Assembly (NCBI GenBank): GCA_039619475.1
Contig: CM077116.1
Location: 167,913,363-167,977,362, forward strand
Length of the DNA stretch: 64,000 nucleotides
Direction of reading: 5' to 3'
DNA from: Icerya purchasi
Lineage: Eukaryota > Arthropoda > Insecta > Hemiptera > Monophlebidae
Below the pieces are notes generated by a model, which was given only the letters and a program-made list of their open reading frames with translations, was not told the DNA's origin and ran no database searches. The translations under genes were made by a program, and so were the position numbers. Position 1 is the stretch's first letter. Each line of letters opens with the position of its first letter. Below, piece after piece: positions 21,456 to 32,633 of the stretch.

Positions 21456-23082
21456 CCTGGGGAATTGTCATAAATAAAGCAAGAGAAATCTAAGATAAAG
21501 CGAAGAAAGGATTTATATAGAACATGAATAAGACACACGGTAGAAAACTAAAAACAGAAAAAAACTCATTCGCATCAACAACCAGAAAATTGACTAAAAT
21601 GACGGTGACATTATAACGAGAACCATAAATGATTCTCTTTATTTCATATGAACTTACATGCTTATTTGCTAATCATTGTGCAAATATCTGAATGTTACAG
21701 ATCCTCTTCATCTAGTGTACGCGCGGAAACAGCGGCGGAACAGACACTCTGAAGGCTCACTAAAACGAGATAGCCAGAACGTCCGTATATTCATCTCTCT
21801 CGCTTAATAAATTCCCGCTGGTACGATATTCACTCGCACGCTCTATTCTATTATCTCTTCACCTGTGCATGTGAATTTTGGTAACTGCGAAAGTACGTCA
21901 ACTGTTATCCCTTGCCGAAGTATTCAAAACGCGCCTAGAGATGTTTTACTTTAAAAACCATACACTGGGTGTCACGTGATGTGTAACATTAACCCTCGCA
22001 TATTTTTACTTCCAGTGAACGCTGGAATTTTAAACTCTAAATAATGTAATTAAAATCAAAGATACCACAAAAAGTCAGCAAAGTATAAGCAGCAGTACTA
22101 ATGTAACCAAGAAATTATAGCGTATGGTCACAAAGCATGCGCCTCTTCCAGCATTAATGAAAAGGCAAAAAGACGCCCGTTAAAAACGCATCTAGTTGGA
22201 AACTTTAACGCCTAAATTAAGTCACTACAAAATATCCTTAAAGTAAAGAACTTAGGAAATAATGTTAAAGAAAATTAAACAGTTCGGGAAGAAATTGTTC
22301 ATTAACCGAACTACCTCGTAACATCATTCACACAAGTAAATTGCCAAAGTAAGTTATTGCATCAGCAAATATCAAACTAGTTTAATGGATCCTAAGGTGT
22401 CGTGCTGTGTTGTATTCATCTGACAAGAGCTTGTAAATTAATCTTGCAGAAAGCAAGTTGTAAAAACCAGAAGTCGTGTAGTTTAAAAATTTCAGATGAC
22501 AGACAGTACTTAGGAAACAGATTCAAGAATAAGAAAATAGCGGCGACACTGTTTGTAGATTTGAGTACATAAATATCGGTGACAGTGTTCGTAGATTTGA
22601 GTACATAGACTAATTTGGTAAAAAAAAAAATGGATAATGCAACATAACGCACGATTTTTGGAAATTCATCGATACGACACTCAAGGACCATTACTGAAAG
22701 TAAACAAAACAATGAGATGACTCATACACTATTTCAGTTTTGTACACAAATAGCTGGCGAGTAAGAAACATTAAACTGAATGTATCACGCCAGAGGGGGA
22801 GGGGTTAATTTTAATGAAGTATAAGGAAAACGAATACTATTAACAGGACACAACACGCCGAATTATTATTTTTCTTTTAATTTACACTTCGCACTTGAAA
22901 AATGTAATAGCAAAGTTAAATTTTAATATCAAGTTTATCAGTGGTGAAGATAAAAGTAATAACACGCGGTATAGAAGTTAGGTGTGACGCTTAACTTAAT
23001 CTAATTAATGCAGTGATTTTTCCTTCCTCAATTGGATCATTATAAATCTGTTATTTATAAAGTCACTGTCAGTACTTGAAAA
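21456..23082. other. Unassigned DNA
   Basis: No motif recognised in either strand. A small tandem duplication lies at 22549-22612, and the 21720-21960 part is less AT-rich than its surroundings. I see no gene. Confidence 0.4.
22549..22612. repeat. Short tandem duplication
   Basis: GACACTGTTTGTAGATTTGA and GACAGTGTTCGTAGATTTGA follow each other about 30 bases apart, each ending GTACATA. Confidence 0.8.
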
Positions 23083-23185
23083 GAAATGGCACTTCTGAAA
23101 TATTTACTTATCTTCTGAAAAATTATATTAAAATTTTTAATGCGCTTTAATTTGAACTTCTTTATTATCATTATTGTTACTGCTA
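23083..23185. repeat. Direct repeat, left copy (flanks RLE-type LINE fragment)
   Basis: Matches 23968-24095: GAAATATTTACTTATCTTCT / AATATTTACTAATCTTCT, AAAACTTTTAATATACTTTA / AAATTTTTAATGCGCTTTA, and TTATT-rich ends. Confidence 0.65.
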
Positions 23186-23365
23186 CTAGCATCTCTTTAA
23201 TATTTCCATTTCGACAAACGCAGCTGGATTGATCCAAAGTGCGTCCCGAATTCTAAACATTTCCGACTATTGTTGCCGTATTTAAAATCGAAATTTGCCG
23301 TAACTGAATGTATCCACCGTGTGTTCAGACTTGCTGGTATGTTACTCTCGTTGTGGATAATTTGA

Positions 23366-23800
23366 TCAGAACAATCTCAACGCCACTTTGCTTATAATTT
23401 TTCTCCATCTCTTAGGATGTTGGAATACGTATTTATTTATTTTTATACGATACGTTTTCAATAGATTAGGTGTGCTAAGAGTAGCAATATCCGCAATGTA
23501 TTTATGCTTGGTGTCTTTATGCATTATTATTATGTCTGGTCTATTATGAATTGCTTTATTATTTGCAATTATTTCTCTATTCCAACATAACTTCACCGTA
23601 ACACGTTCTCTTTATACCATATTAGTTTCTGGTGGTTTTGTACTAAGTTCTATTTATTCGCTAAACTTAAATGTTGCTCTTTACATCACTATCGTGTCTG
23701 GCGGTGTAATCAGTTCATCATTATCGTTTCCATCCTATACTTTGCATAATTCTTCGTTTTCGCCACCTGATTCTGAATTACACATATGAACTATTTTATT
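23366..23800 (-). mobile_element. C-terminal PD-(D/E)XK-like segment of an RLE-type LINE
   Basis: The minus-strand frame 23596-23366 reads LCWNREIIANNK then HNRPDIIIMHKDTKHKYIADIA. It keeps the Pro-Asp...Asp spacing of a PD-(D/E)XK nuclease, here the restriction-like endonuclease of some site-specific LINEs. Upstream, in interrupted frames, SESGGENEELC and ITPPDTIVM lie at about 23730-23790. Stops separate the parts. I name the class from this motif only. The RT itself is not present. Confidence 0.55.
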
Positions 23801-23934
23801 TCGGCATACAGCTGACTAATCTGAATCCATTTATTCGATTCTCGCTTGTCTATATGTTCCTTTTTTGTAGCTGTAATCGATGCTTACATACAGGATTGTC
23901 CTTTCCCAGGTCTTTTCCTTTTCGGATTACTTTT

Positions 23935-23962
23935 ACTATTATTATTATTATTATTATTATTA
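23935..23962. repeat. (ATT)n microsatellite
   Basis: About nine ATT units. Confidence 0.9.
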
Positions 23963-23967
23963 CCTAA

Positions 23968-24095
23968 AAAGATATGCCACTTTTTAAATATTTACAAAAA
24001 TATTTACTAATCTTCTGAAAATGGTACTAAAACTTTTAATATACTTTAATTTGATTTTTTGTTGTTATTATTATAGTTATTATTACTATATTGAT
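23968..24095. repeat. Direct repeat, right copy
   Basis: Second copy of the 23083-23185 sequence, with an internal duplication of AAATATTTAC near 23985-24010. Confidence 0.65.
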
Positions 24096-24640
24096 TATTC
24101 AGATCTGTCCACGTTGACACACAACGGGTGAAATAAAGAAATAAATGTCTAATCGACATTATTCAGATAAAGAAATTCTCTAAGTAGAAAACAAACATTT
24201 GCATGAGGAGAATGCTGTGCTTAGAGCAGCAATGTGCGAACTTGAATAGTACATCTAGAAAGACAATATCATTAGCAAGATTACAGAGCGGAAATTTATA
24301 CGATATCGTGGAAAAGATCGATTCAGCTACTGATATAGAAATTAACAGAACAAATATCGTTGTCTATCATTGGATCTTAAAATATAGTGAGACGGCAAAT
24401 TATGAATATTGTTGTATAATTACGACATCGTACAACTAAGTACGCGTTATTAAAATTGGATTTCCTCAGACTTATCAACGAACATTTGCTCTCTGAAAAT
24501 AATAAATTGTTGCTTTCCTGCTCCTTTTTGTACCCGTTATATCCTGTATTTTCTCTCTCCACTTATCCCTCCCATTGCTACCTTCCTATTAACGATATAT
24601 GATCGTCTTACTATATATAACCTTCCTTTTCCATTTCTAA
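24096..24640. other. Unassigned DNA
   Basis: No coding motif recognised on either strand. Confidence 0.4.
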
Positions 24641-24705
24641 TTGTTTCTGGGTGAAGGTCCTGGATTGACGAGCTCAATTTTATTATTTTTCTTATTTAAA
24701 AAAAA
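24641..24705 (-). repeat. Dispersed repeat end, also at 49365-49430
   Basis: The reverse complement reads GAGCTCGTCAATCCAGGACC, then TTCACCCAGAAACAATTAGAA. At 49385-49425 the equivalent is GGACTCGTCAACCGGGGACC, then TTTACCCAAAAACAATTAGAA. Both are preceded by a T-rich run. Confidence 0.65.
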
Positions 24706-24969
24706 AACAATACTTTTCCGTTAGAATGCATATACTAGTTCCACTTCAATTTTATAATATTACCGGTTTATTTATCGTATTTGGAACAATTATGTTTAAT
24801 TTTTAAATTAATTTTAGTTCATGTTTATGCTTTTGGCGGGCAAATTAAGTACTTAAGGATATTGGCGTTATTTATTCTTCTCATTCTTCTTTATATACCT
24901 AATTTTTTTTTTATTATTATTTATTTACCGCACCATGAATATCATCTTTGGCTAGAAGTGCGGAAAGGT

Positions 24970-25505
24970 AACATTTATTTATTATTTTTATTTATTTATT
25001 AGCCTTAGTGATATAATGTTACACAACATACATTGAAGTAAATAAACTATTGTATAATTTAATTTAGCCCTGAAAACGAGCAAAGGCCTCCCTCAACCGA
25101 GCCCACTCTAGTCTCTCATAAGCCACCTGATGGTATTGTTTATGTTTTAACATTTTAGCGAAACTATCTTTCCACCTGTTTTCCGGTCTTCCTCTTTTTC
25201 TCTTTGCGTATATTGTCCAATCTGTTATTTTTTTAGTCCATCTTGTGGAATCCATTCTTGCAATATGTCCTGCCCAGTCCCATATTTTCCTTCTTATTGC
25301 CCATGTAAAATTGTCTTTAACTTCTAATTTGTTTTTGATTTTTTTTGAGTTTATTTTGTCTCTTAATTTAACTCCAATCATAGATCTCTCCAATGCGTTT
25401 TGACATATTTCAATTTTATTCATGACATTATTTGTTATTGTCCATGTCTGACCTCCATATGTTAAGGTAGGCAGGACGCACGCGTTTAGAATTCCCCTTT
25501 TTATA
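24970..25505 (-). mobile_element. RTE-like LINE C-terminal fragment
   Basis: On the minus strand: ILNACVLPTLTYGGQTW (25440-25495), then ICQNALERSMIGVKLRDKI (25365-25420). IWDWAGHIARMDSTRWTKKI (about 25220-25285) is followed by RKRGRPENRWKD (25165-25200) and a stop at 25064. This series is the typical end of RTE/endonuclease-RT ORFs. The last 119 codons are open. An AT-rich 3' UTR ends in (AAATA)n near 24975. The RT core is lost at about 25505. Confidence 0.8.
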
Positions 25506-25839
25506 TTTTTTTAAATAGTCCAGACTTTTAAGAAAGGATGGAAGGGATATGATAGTTGTAGGATTATCTTGTAGTTGAGATTTAAGGTTAGAAGTTAGTT
25601 TGTGCTTGAGTCACAGGCTTTGCAGTAATGGACATAGAGCGAGAAAGTGAGTAACAGCGATAGGAACGTAGCATGGAGAGCATAGCGGAGCGGAGAGTCT
25701 TGACAAAATGTGGCCATGTGAATATCTGATGTGCCCGATGCGAAGTCAACACAGGAAAATGATGGTCTGGAGTTAGTCCATTTGTTTTGCCAACAGGATC
25801 CAGAAAATTTTTTGATTAAGTATTTAGCGTTTGAGATCC
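25506..25839. other. Unassigned DNA
   Basis: A moderately GC-richer stretch (25600-25740). I recognise no coding motif. Confidence 0.4.
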
Positions 25840-26860
25840 GTATTTCACATTGTTTTAAATTTTTTATATTCCAATCATTCCATATTTTTACTGATAGGTC
25901 TAAGAGGGCTGGTGAAGTAGGCGCCGCCTTTGATTTTCCTTCTCATAGCTACTCTGAGTTCTTTATACTTCCTTCCTGCTGTTCTATATTTACTGTTGAA
26001 TCTGCTGCTATACTTCATGCAATTCTTTTTACCCTCTTCCTCTTCTTCCCTCTCGGATAAAGTTCATTTAATAGCTGACTCTGAAAGTGTCTTGCAGGCG
26101 ATTTCTTCTCCCTTACCGTTGTCCTCTTTGAACCTTTCGTTCTTCTTATTCGCAATCGAAAATTCAAGAATTATTCCTGTTCCATTCTATCCATATAGAT
26201 CTATTGCGATTTCCTACTCATGCTGGAATTGAGGGTAATGAAGTGGCTCATTTTTTGGCCTGATTAAGGGCTTCTAATGGACATCCTCTTCATAAATTTC
26301 CTGCTCATAATATTAATCATATTTCCAGACGGTTCCATATTACATTATGGAATAATATTTATTTTTCCCTTTTCTCCAATCTGAATTCCTTTTATCCTTC
26401 TGTCCAACCTTTACCTTCTATGACCAGTCGGTTCAACAAGTATCCTTCTCTTTGTCGTTCCCTGATCACTGCCATATGTGGTCTTCGTTTTTGTCATATC
26501 ATTCTCCCTTCGTCACTTTTTCGTTTTTTCTTCGTGTTTTCCCCGCAGTGTCCTCTTCAGCCAGAAGATTCCGATTTTCTGTGTGATGTCAATCATGTTT
26601 TCTTCGAATGTTCCCTACTTTCATCAGAACGTTCTCTCTTCTACTCTCAGCTTTTGAATCTTGGTTTTTCCACTCTGTACAATGACTCTTATGTTCTCTC
26701 ATTTCCTTCCTATTTTAGCGTCTTTTATTCATTCTATCTCGCACCAGATCAAAATCTGGTATGTTATGCTTCTTTTGAGCTATTACTTAGATTCCTTGGT
26801 TGATTGGGCTGTTGCTCTTCGTTAGCTTACCCAAAAGAAGAAGAAGAAAACAAAAAAACA
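25840..26860 (+). mobile_element. LINE family A 3' part (RNase H and C-terminus)
   Basis: HIFTDRSKRAGEVGAAF (25880-25930) is the RNase H first-Asp block with Gly changed to Arg. VESAAILHAILF (about 25995) holds the Glu. HLIADSESVLQAISS (about 26065-26110) holds the next Asp. The frame 26420-26803 is open for 127 codons. It carries the C-terminal region with CDVNHVFFECSLLSSERSL, the family zinc knuckle. A short 3' UTR ends in an (AAG)n run near 26845-26860. Two frameshifts make it inactive. It abuts the minus-strand family B element. Confidence 0.75.
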
Positions 26861-26899
26861 ACAGAATGAATTGGTTAAACGGACACTATTATATGGTTG

Positions 26900-29310
26900 A
26901 GTTTTTTGTCTTCTATATTTTTCGTAGCGAACATGGGGAGCCAGTTGCAATGGTTATGTTTATCTTATGCATAAAGCTAAGAATATACCGTACATTTCTG
27001 AAGCCAACGCCGAAAAGGAGGATGGTAAAGGAAACCTAAATATGACTGCATTCTTGCATACCAAAGCACATCCTGCTTGGCTTTTTGAATTGGATCTATC
27101 AGTGTAGTAAAAACTATGTTTCCTCTAAATGACAATAGCTTATGAATAATTGCAAACTTGGATCCTTTTTAATGTAGCAGTGACTATCAAATAGAGTTGT
27201 GCTGTTTGTCCACGGAGATAAATCATTCGAGAAAATGCAGATTGAGCCCCCAAGAACTTGGGGTGACTGGAGGTCTATATTTAGTAGGTCGTATGAATAA
27301 ATCGAAAGGCAGGATGCGGAATTTATGACCTGCTCGGTTCGGAGAAATAGGTGAAAATTGTGCTCGGATAATTCTTGTTGCAACGCTAACACAACTTCTG
27401 CCGCTATGACATGAGTACTATACATGATTTTTAAGAATAGATTTAAAGTAAGGTAATCGCGGCGCATCGTTGGAGACCATTCAGATGCCTCGCAGAGGAT
27501 ACTTGTGATAAGATATGTTCAAGAAGCACCAGTAGCGAGTTGAAACGTTGCATATTGAGTCCAGAGATGATAAAAGAGATTTGGATAGAGAAAAAGAGTG
27601 GGGCTCCATAATCACATTTGTAGCGTATTGTTGATCGATATACAACCATTAAAGAGAAACGATGATCTCCGTATTATGTGTGAGTTAACTTTTTAAGAAG
27701 ATTTAACTTGTTCATGCATTTTTTTTTAAAATCAGTTATGTCATATTTCCAGGATAGTTTCTGAACGAAAATAAAACCCAAGTGAAGATTAGATGAAAGA
27801 ACTACCGAGAAATATATTCACAGAGCTTTTTGTCTGCAGAAGTACACTGATTGTGTCTTAGCTGTTAAAAACTTGAAAGCATTCCTTTGAGATTATAGTG
27901 AAAGTTTATTTACAGATTCTTGTAAAATCACCTCTACAAGCTCCACATTTGAACAGTGCAGGAAAACTGTAATGTCGTCAACGAAAAGTGCCATTTTAAC
28001 TGGAGGTGCTTCTGGACTGACAACGTCATTGATAGAAATGTTAAACAGAGTTGGACTCAACACTGATCTTTGCGGAACTACAATTTCCAGTTTTCTAACT
28101 GAGAATACTACTTTTCTAATTTTAGTTCTGAAATAACGATCTGAGAGGAAATTTTCCACCAACAAAGATAACCGACCACCGAATCCCCACACGTGTAAGT
28201 TTATACAAAGAACATTGCCAAAAGGTATTGATTGCTTACCATCACGTGAGCAATGGATTCATGTAGGTATAGGGCTTGATCTGTTGTTGATCTGGATTTG
28301 CGAAAAACACATTAAAACTTAAACAGGAGATTCCGACGTTCCAGTTCTGACTGTAGTCTGCTATTTATCATTTTTTCAAAAACTTTGCGCATTACTGACC
28401 TGACGGATATAGGTCTAGAGTTGTTGACATAATGAATGCAATTTACAGCCTGAATTAACGACTCCGTTATGTGCTAAATGTATTGAAATACTTGAGACGA
28501 ATTTTTGTACGAGACTGTGTGTTTAAATTAGATAGAACTGATTTGAATTTTGTCCAGTTTGCTTTTATGGAAATCCATTTAGAAAGAAGCGCAGGTGGAA
28601 AGGAGGATGACTAACGATAATTGGGACATGATCACTGCCTGCTAAATCAGAATGATGAAAAACGAACATTAGTTAAGAAGAAAAAAATATTAGAACAATG
28701 GATGGCAATGTTGAAGAGGAAAAATTAAAATGAGTGGGTTTGCCTGTGGATATGAGCGTTAAATTTGAAGTTAACATTACTTGTTTTAAAATGCGGCAAT
28801 TTCGATGGTATTTTTTGCTCCCCCATAAAGGAAAATGAACATTGAAATCTCCGGTGAAAATTGAAGGAAAAGGAATGTCTTAAATGAGGTAGAGGAGATC
28901 ACCTGGCTCAATTGACTGATTCGGTGGGTATGTAGGCTGTGCAGATTGATAGTGGATGAGGAATGAAAATAGTTATTGCTATAGTCTGAACATCTGAGTG
29001 AAGATTCATTACAAGGAAAGCTATATCTGAAGGAACAGCTATATCAAGATTCCACCGTGAACACAGCCCCCACAAACTAGTGTAGACTGGAGAACATTGT
29101 AGTTTTTTAGTTTTAAAGGTTTTGATGGTTTTAGAAGCGTTTCCTGAATGCATAAGACAAGTGGATTATAATTGGAAGTTAATAATAAGAGATTCTCTAT
29201 AAATAAAAGAATTGGTTAATGGCCAAATGGTTTCACGCCGGGCCAGGAGAAAAAAAAAGGTCCTCTAAATGGGTGTACATTCCATTACAATTCCAAGAAA
29301 TGAGTGGATG
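26900..29310 (-). pseudogene. Family B LINE ORF2 (endonuclease, RT, RNase H), decayed
   Basis: Endonuclease start SWNCNGMYTHLEDL lies at about 29265-29310. A short repeat insert follows. Then come the VLCIQETLL catalytic-Glu block (about 29150), FTGDFNVHFPLWGS (28810-28845) with the catalytic Asp/Asn pair, and AGSDHVPIIV (28610-28650) with the Asp-His end. RT: SRPISVRSVMRKVFEKMI (28365-28425), VPQRSVLSPTLFNISIN (28020-28075), and ALFVDDITVF (27975-28005). In the last the usual ADD box reads VDD. RNase H block AGCALVC..LASEMYGIFLAL is at 26960-27090. Many stops. The order and spacing equal the copy at 39.9-43.6 kb. Confidence 0.75.
29200..29262 (+). repeat. Short insert: repeat 3' end with A-rich tail
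   Basis: AATTGGTTAATGGCCAAATG, GTTTCACGCCGGGCCAG and an A-run interrupt the endonuclease coding sequence. The same stretch, AATTGGTTGATGGCCAAATG, GTTTTGCGCCGGGCTAG and an A-run, is at 49564-49605. Confidence 0.65.
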
Positions 29311-29331
29311 ATCCATCTTTGAAGAAGCGAT

Positions 29332-29842
29332 TTAAATATAATTAGAAGGCGGCCATGTTTCAGTTTGAGGAAACCTCTGATTGGTGGCAGGGTTTGTCTT
29401 TTTTATTTTATTCATAATTTTAGTTATCCTCGTTTTGATTGAGCGGTGTTTTAAAAAAGGATAGTTTTCTCGCATCATTAGTGTCAGACCATCCAGATCG
29501 GTGGTGAGTTGAAAGGCGAACGATCTTATATCTTTATGATACACGTGTCGATAAATAAAGCGAAATTGGTCATTATTAGAGGATATTATTCATTACTTTT
29601 TCCGTTATCGGCGCTAAAAGTTCTTTTATGTTGATTGAGTCTTGTTCTATATTGTCGTCGGCCTTTTCTTTTTTCTTTGCTGGTTGATTAAGACTGATGA
29701 ACTGACAATGGAGTGATATTTTTTGTATCAAGGTTGGATTCGGCAGTGATTACGGAAATCTCGGACGCGTTTGGAGAACTAATCGGGTGTTCAGCGTAGT
29801 CATGCTGAAGACTAAGTTGGTCATTTGTACTTTTGCTTACAG
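29332..29842 (-). pseudogene. Family B LINE ORF1, C-terminal part
   Basis: MTNFALFIDT (about 29560), LDGLTLMMRE and KTRITKIMNKI (29420-29490) correspond to the end of the ORF1 at 38.9-39.9 kb (LSLTNISLFLDM, MTGLIALMKE, KIKFTKIINSL). The frame 29544-29332 is open. A frameshift separates it from the Ser/Asp-rich part upstream. The remaining N-terminal part lies beyond the PLE at 32634-33320. Confidence 0.7.
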
Positions 29843-29855
29843 AAAAGGATATTTT
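29843..29855. repeat. Target-site duplication of the PLE, left copy
   Basis: AAAAGGATATTTT, identical to 32621-32633. Joining the two sides through one copy restores the ORF1 reading across the site. Confidence 0.85.
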
Positions 29856-29892
29856 CATCGAAATCACAATTTTATGATAGACACCGCGTCAA

Positions 29893-29939
29893 CGTTAACA
29901 TTCCTATTTAACGTTTCGAATTGCACGGTCCATCATCAG
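29893..29939 (-). ncRNA. Hammerhead-ribozyme-like core in the 3' PLE repeat
   Basis: On the minus strand CTGATGA (29939-29933) is followed by a 15-base stem-II region and GAAA (29917-29914). A palindromic stem-III pair, CGTTAA...TTAACG (29913-29908 with 29898-29893), comes next. This is the order CUGAUGA - stem II - GAAA - stem III of a type I hammerhead. Stem I pairing is weak by eye. Hammerhead motifs are known in PLE terminal repeats. Activity is not shown. Confidence 0.55.
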
Positions 29940-29959
29940 AAACTAAACTAAAATCTAAT

Positions 29960-32480
29960 TCGCTCGTTTCAGCCGACTGCGACTTCGTAAATTATATTTT
30001 TTTCTTTTAAAAGGGTCGCTATCATTATTGTTTCCATCGTCACTTATACTTGTGTGTGCGTCAATTCTACCACTAATCACTTCTGGGTTTTCCGTAACCG
30101 GCGTGTCATTAACAGTTGTTGAATTGGGACATTCCCCAGTGTTTCCGACAAACAGTACTTTTTGTAGAGTTTTTCTTGTCTTTCCTATCAATTATGATTT
30201 TTATCAGTAAACTGACAACCGGTCTCCATGCCGAACTAAGCTGCACATCTGTCTCTCTACTAAAGGTTTCATTAATTTCGATTTCGATGACTTCTCTAAC
30301 CACTCTATGTCGGTTGCGTTTCGATCATAGTTTGCTTCCTTCATCTCACTATCGAGTTTCACTTTCAGACTCTCCTTACTGTTCGCTACATCCTCCAAAT
30401 GATATACACGAATGTAATTCTAACCACATTCTTTTCGAATGTTCCACACTGTCGTCCGAACGTTTACTTCTCTACTCTCAACTTCTGAGACTTAATATTA
30501 ATGCTCCCCATAGTGCTGCATCTGTTCTCTCCATTCCTTCGTTAACTGTGACCGCTCCCCTTTTATCCTTCATTGATGCGATATCTGACCGCATACAAAT
30601 CTAAATAATTAATTCAGCAATACTTTTCTTTCTTGTCGAACATGGGCCAATGTTCTTTGTCAGCAAGCCCCCCCCTAAAAAAAACATTCTGTTTTTAAAC
30701 TTATCCACCTTCACCAAAATTTCCGTTTCGTCAAATTTCAATAAGTGACCAGGGACTGTGTTTCGTGTTCAGCCAACGCTGATTTTTCCACGCGCTTTGT
30801 GTACAATCTGCTTTATGTTCTTTTATACATCGTTGGGCTTAGTACATTGTGAACCTTAAATTCACAATCCCAACGCCCTCGCAAGGGTATGGAACTCACT
30901 TTACTTGACTTCTATACATGTTCTAATCGTTCTACTTGTTTGTCACACGTAACAGCTACCACATTCACACGATATCTTATACACACCCGTTACATGATAC
31001 GGGGGTAGAACTTCTTTAACGCTGTTCAACTTAATTTTCACGCATGTCTTGAACACTGGTTTAATGTTACATTTCCTGAGGACTCGGCCAATCCTATCTG
31101 TCACTCCTTTAATGTAGGGTAAACAAATTTAACCATCAATTCTTTGTTCCGTCTTATTTTTTCTTCCTCAATTCTGTGATTTTTGCTGAACTTCTTTATG
31201 TAGTACTCCGCCTCTTTTCTACTGTAACCCCATTGACCGTCATTAATCTTTCCAATTCCTGGAGTAGATCCTGTCTAGAAGACACACGTTTGGCTCTAGT
31301 CGCCAATGTTTTAAAAAGTTTGTAATATTTGGCTCGAACAATGATGAGACCTTTTATGTAGAAATTTACTCGAATACGATGGTTTAAGAAACACTGCAGT
31401 GATCAATCCTCCTCCATTATTCCTGTTAACTGAAACGTCTAGAAAAGCAAATTGTCCATATTTTTCCCTTTCTATTATGAATCATTCCCGTGAAAATGAT
31501 TTAAGTTATTCCAAAATTCGTGTAATCGAACCTCCCCAAAAAATGCCACACTGCAAACGTGTCATCCACACACCGAAACCAACATTTAAGTTTCCACCTG
31601 TTTAGCACATACTTGTCAATCTCTTCTATAAAAATGTTCGTAAACACTAGCCATGCCATCCTTTTGTCTTACAGTTTACCATTAAATGAAAATATATTCG
31701 CTTTCGTAACTACGTCAATGAAACTCGCTAATTCGTTACTAATGCCATATTTTTTAATAATTTTGACCGTATCCTCAATTGGAACATTTGTAAACAATGA
31801 AACAACGTAAAAACTGACCATCAAATCATTTTCTGTGACAACCAATTGTTTCATTTTATTAATAAACTCTTGTGAATTTGATATGTGTGAGTCAATAGCA
31901 CCAATCATAGTCTTTAACTGTTTGGCAATGTAACCTTCCAGGAAATAGTTTGGACTATTTATTGAACACACAATAGGCCTCATAGAACACCCTTCTTTAC
32001 GAATTTTCGGAAGAACATACAACCTCGGGATAGTGGGAACATGCGACACCAAACTCTTTTTTATAAACAGATCTAAATTCGAACGTTTAACCACTTCTTC
32101 AACATTTTTGCACATCCGTCTTAGGGGGTCTTTTCTTATCTCAGTATAAGGTTCCTCACTTAACAACTTTACCACCTTTTCTTTATACACCTCCCTTTTC
32201 ATAATCACGATTGAATTTTTCATATCCGCTTTCAGAGTACACACTTCTTTATTATTTTTAATACCCTTTAAAGCCTTAATTTCTTTATATGTCATGATTG
32301 GACGAGGAGGTCTTTATGTTCTTAGAATTGATGAGAAATCTCGCCCGACAACCTCCGCAACTTTTTACGGCGTAAATTTCAACCCAGCTTTAATACTATA
32401 CAACATTTCCTTAATCGGTACTTGCTTTGGGACAACCACAAAAAAAATATATATAATTTACGAAGTCGCAGCCGGCTGAT
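29960..32480 (-). pseudogene. PLE protein: telomerase-like RT with GIY-YIG endonuclease
   Basis: The N-terminal block VAEVVGRDFSSIL is near 32330-32380. An open 208-codon frame (32295-31669) holds NSIVIMKREVY, PRLYVLPKIRKEGCSMRPIV and LMVSFYVVSLFTNVP. The last is RT motif A, with the Asp of the usual SFDVVSLFTNVP replaced by Tyr. After frameshifts, CVDDTFAVW (about 31545-31575) is RT motif C, and FLDVSVN lies near 31430. TGVYKISCECGSCYV (30950-31010) begins the GIY-YIG nuclease (VYK in place of GIY). The chain continues across the LINE insert into EVIEIEINETFSRETDVQLS (30225-30287). The C-terminus is Arg/Lys-rich. It is inactive. Confidence 0.85.
30296..30905 (+). mobile_element. LINE family A 3' end inserted in the PLE
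   Basis: A 610-bp 5'-truncated insertion is flanked by exact TGACTTCT (30288-30295 and 30906-30913). It begins in the C-terminal coding region (LTTLCRLRFDHSLLP), carries the zinc-knuckle NSNHILFECSTLSSERLL at about 30415-30465, and stops at 30602. Its ~300-bp 3' UTR ends GGTATGGAACTCACTTTACT. Removing it restores the PLE reading (CIEVIEIE). It defines the true 3' end of this subfamily. Confidence 0.9.
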
Positions 32481-32597
32481 ACATTTTAATTTAATTTCTG
32501 ATGATGGACCGCGTAAACGTGTTCGAAACGTTAAACATGTACGTTAACGTTAATGTGGTGTCTAACAAAAATTGTGAATTCGATGTTAATATAAACT
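32430..32597 (+). repeat. PLE terminal repeat, inverted 5' copy with hammerhead-like core
   Basis: The sequence is the reverse complement of the 3' terminal repeat. In the plus sense it has CTGATGA (32498-32504), stem II able to pair GG(A)-CGCG around a UAAA loop (32506-32524), GAAA (32525-32528), and CGTTAA/TTAACG (32529-32534 with 32544-32549). Stem I is weak, as in the other copy. Confidence 0.6.
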
Positions 32598-32620
32598 ATG
32601 AAAAATCTTTGCGTGTTTTT

Positions 32621-32633
32621 AAAAGGATATTTT
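32621..32633. repeat. Target-site duplication of the PLE, right copy
   Basis: AAAAGGATATTTT, identical to 29843-29855. Confidence 0.85.

Larger units (their letters stand above)
29856..32620 (-). mobile_element. Penelope-like element (PLE) with inverted terminal repeats
   Basis: A minus-strand PLE of about 2.77 kb, including a 610-bp LINE insert, sits in the ORF1 of a family B LINE. It has an RT-plus-GIY-YIG protein (pseudogene) and related ~150-bp repeats at each end in opposite orientation (29856-30010 and about 32430-32597). A 13-bp target duplication flanks it. PLEs are known to have such pseudo-LTRs in direct or inverted arrangement and variable target duplications. The right end has about 30 extra bases beyond the repeat. 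Confidence 0.85.

Noticed and set aside
24203..24439. 78-codon plus-strand ORF
   Set aside because: No family motif; isolated in unassigned DNA.
26930..27107. Plus-strand open stretch of ~56 codons with protein-like composition (NGYVYLMHKAKN...), first taken for a host exon
   Set aside because: The minus strand of the same bases reads as the RNase H of the family B LINE (AGCALVC..LASEMYGIFLAL), so the plus frame is its shadow.
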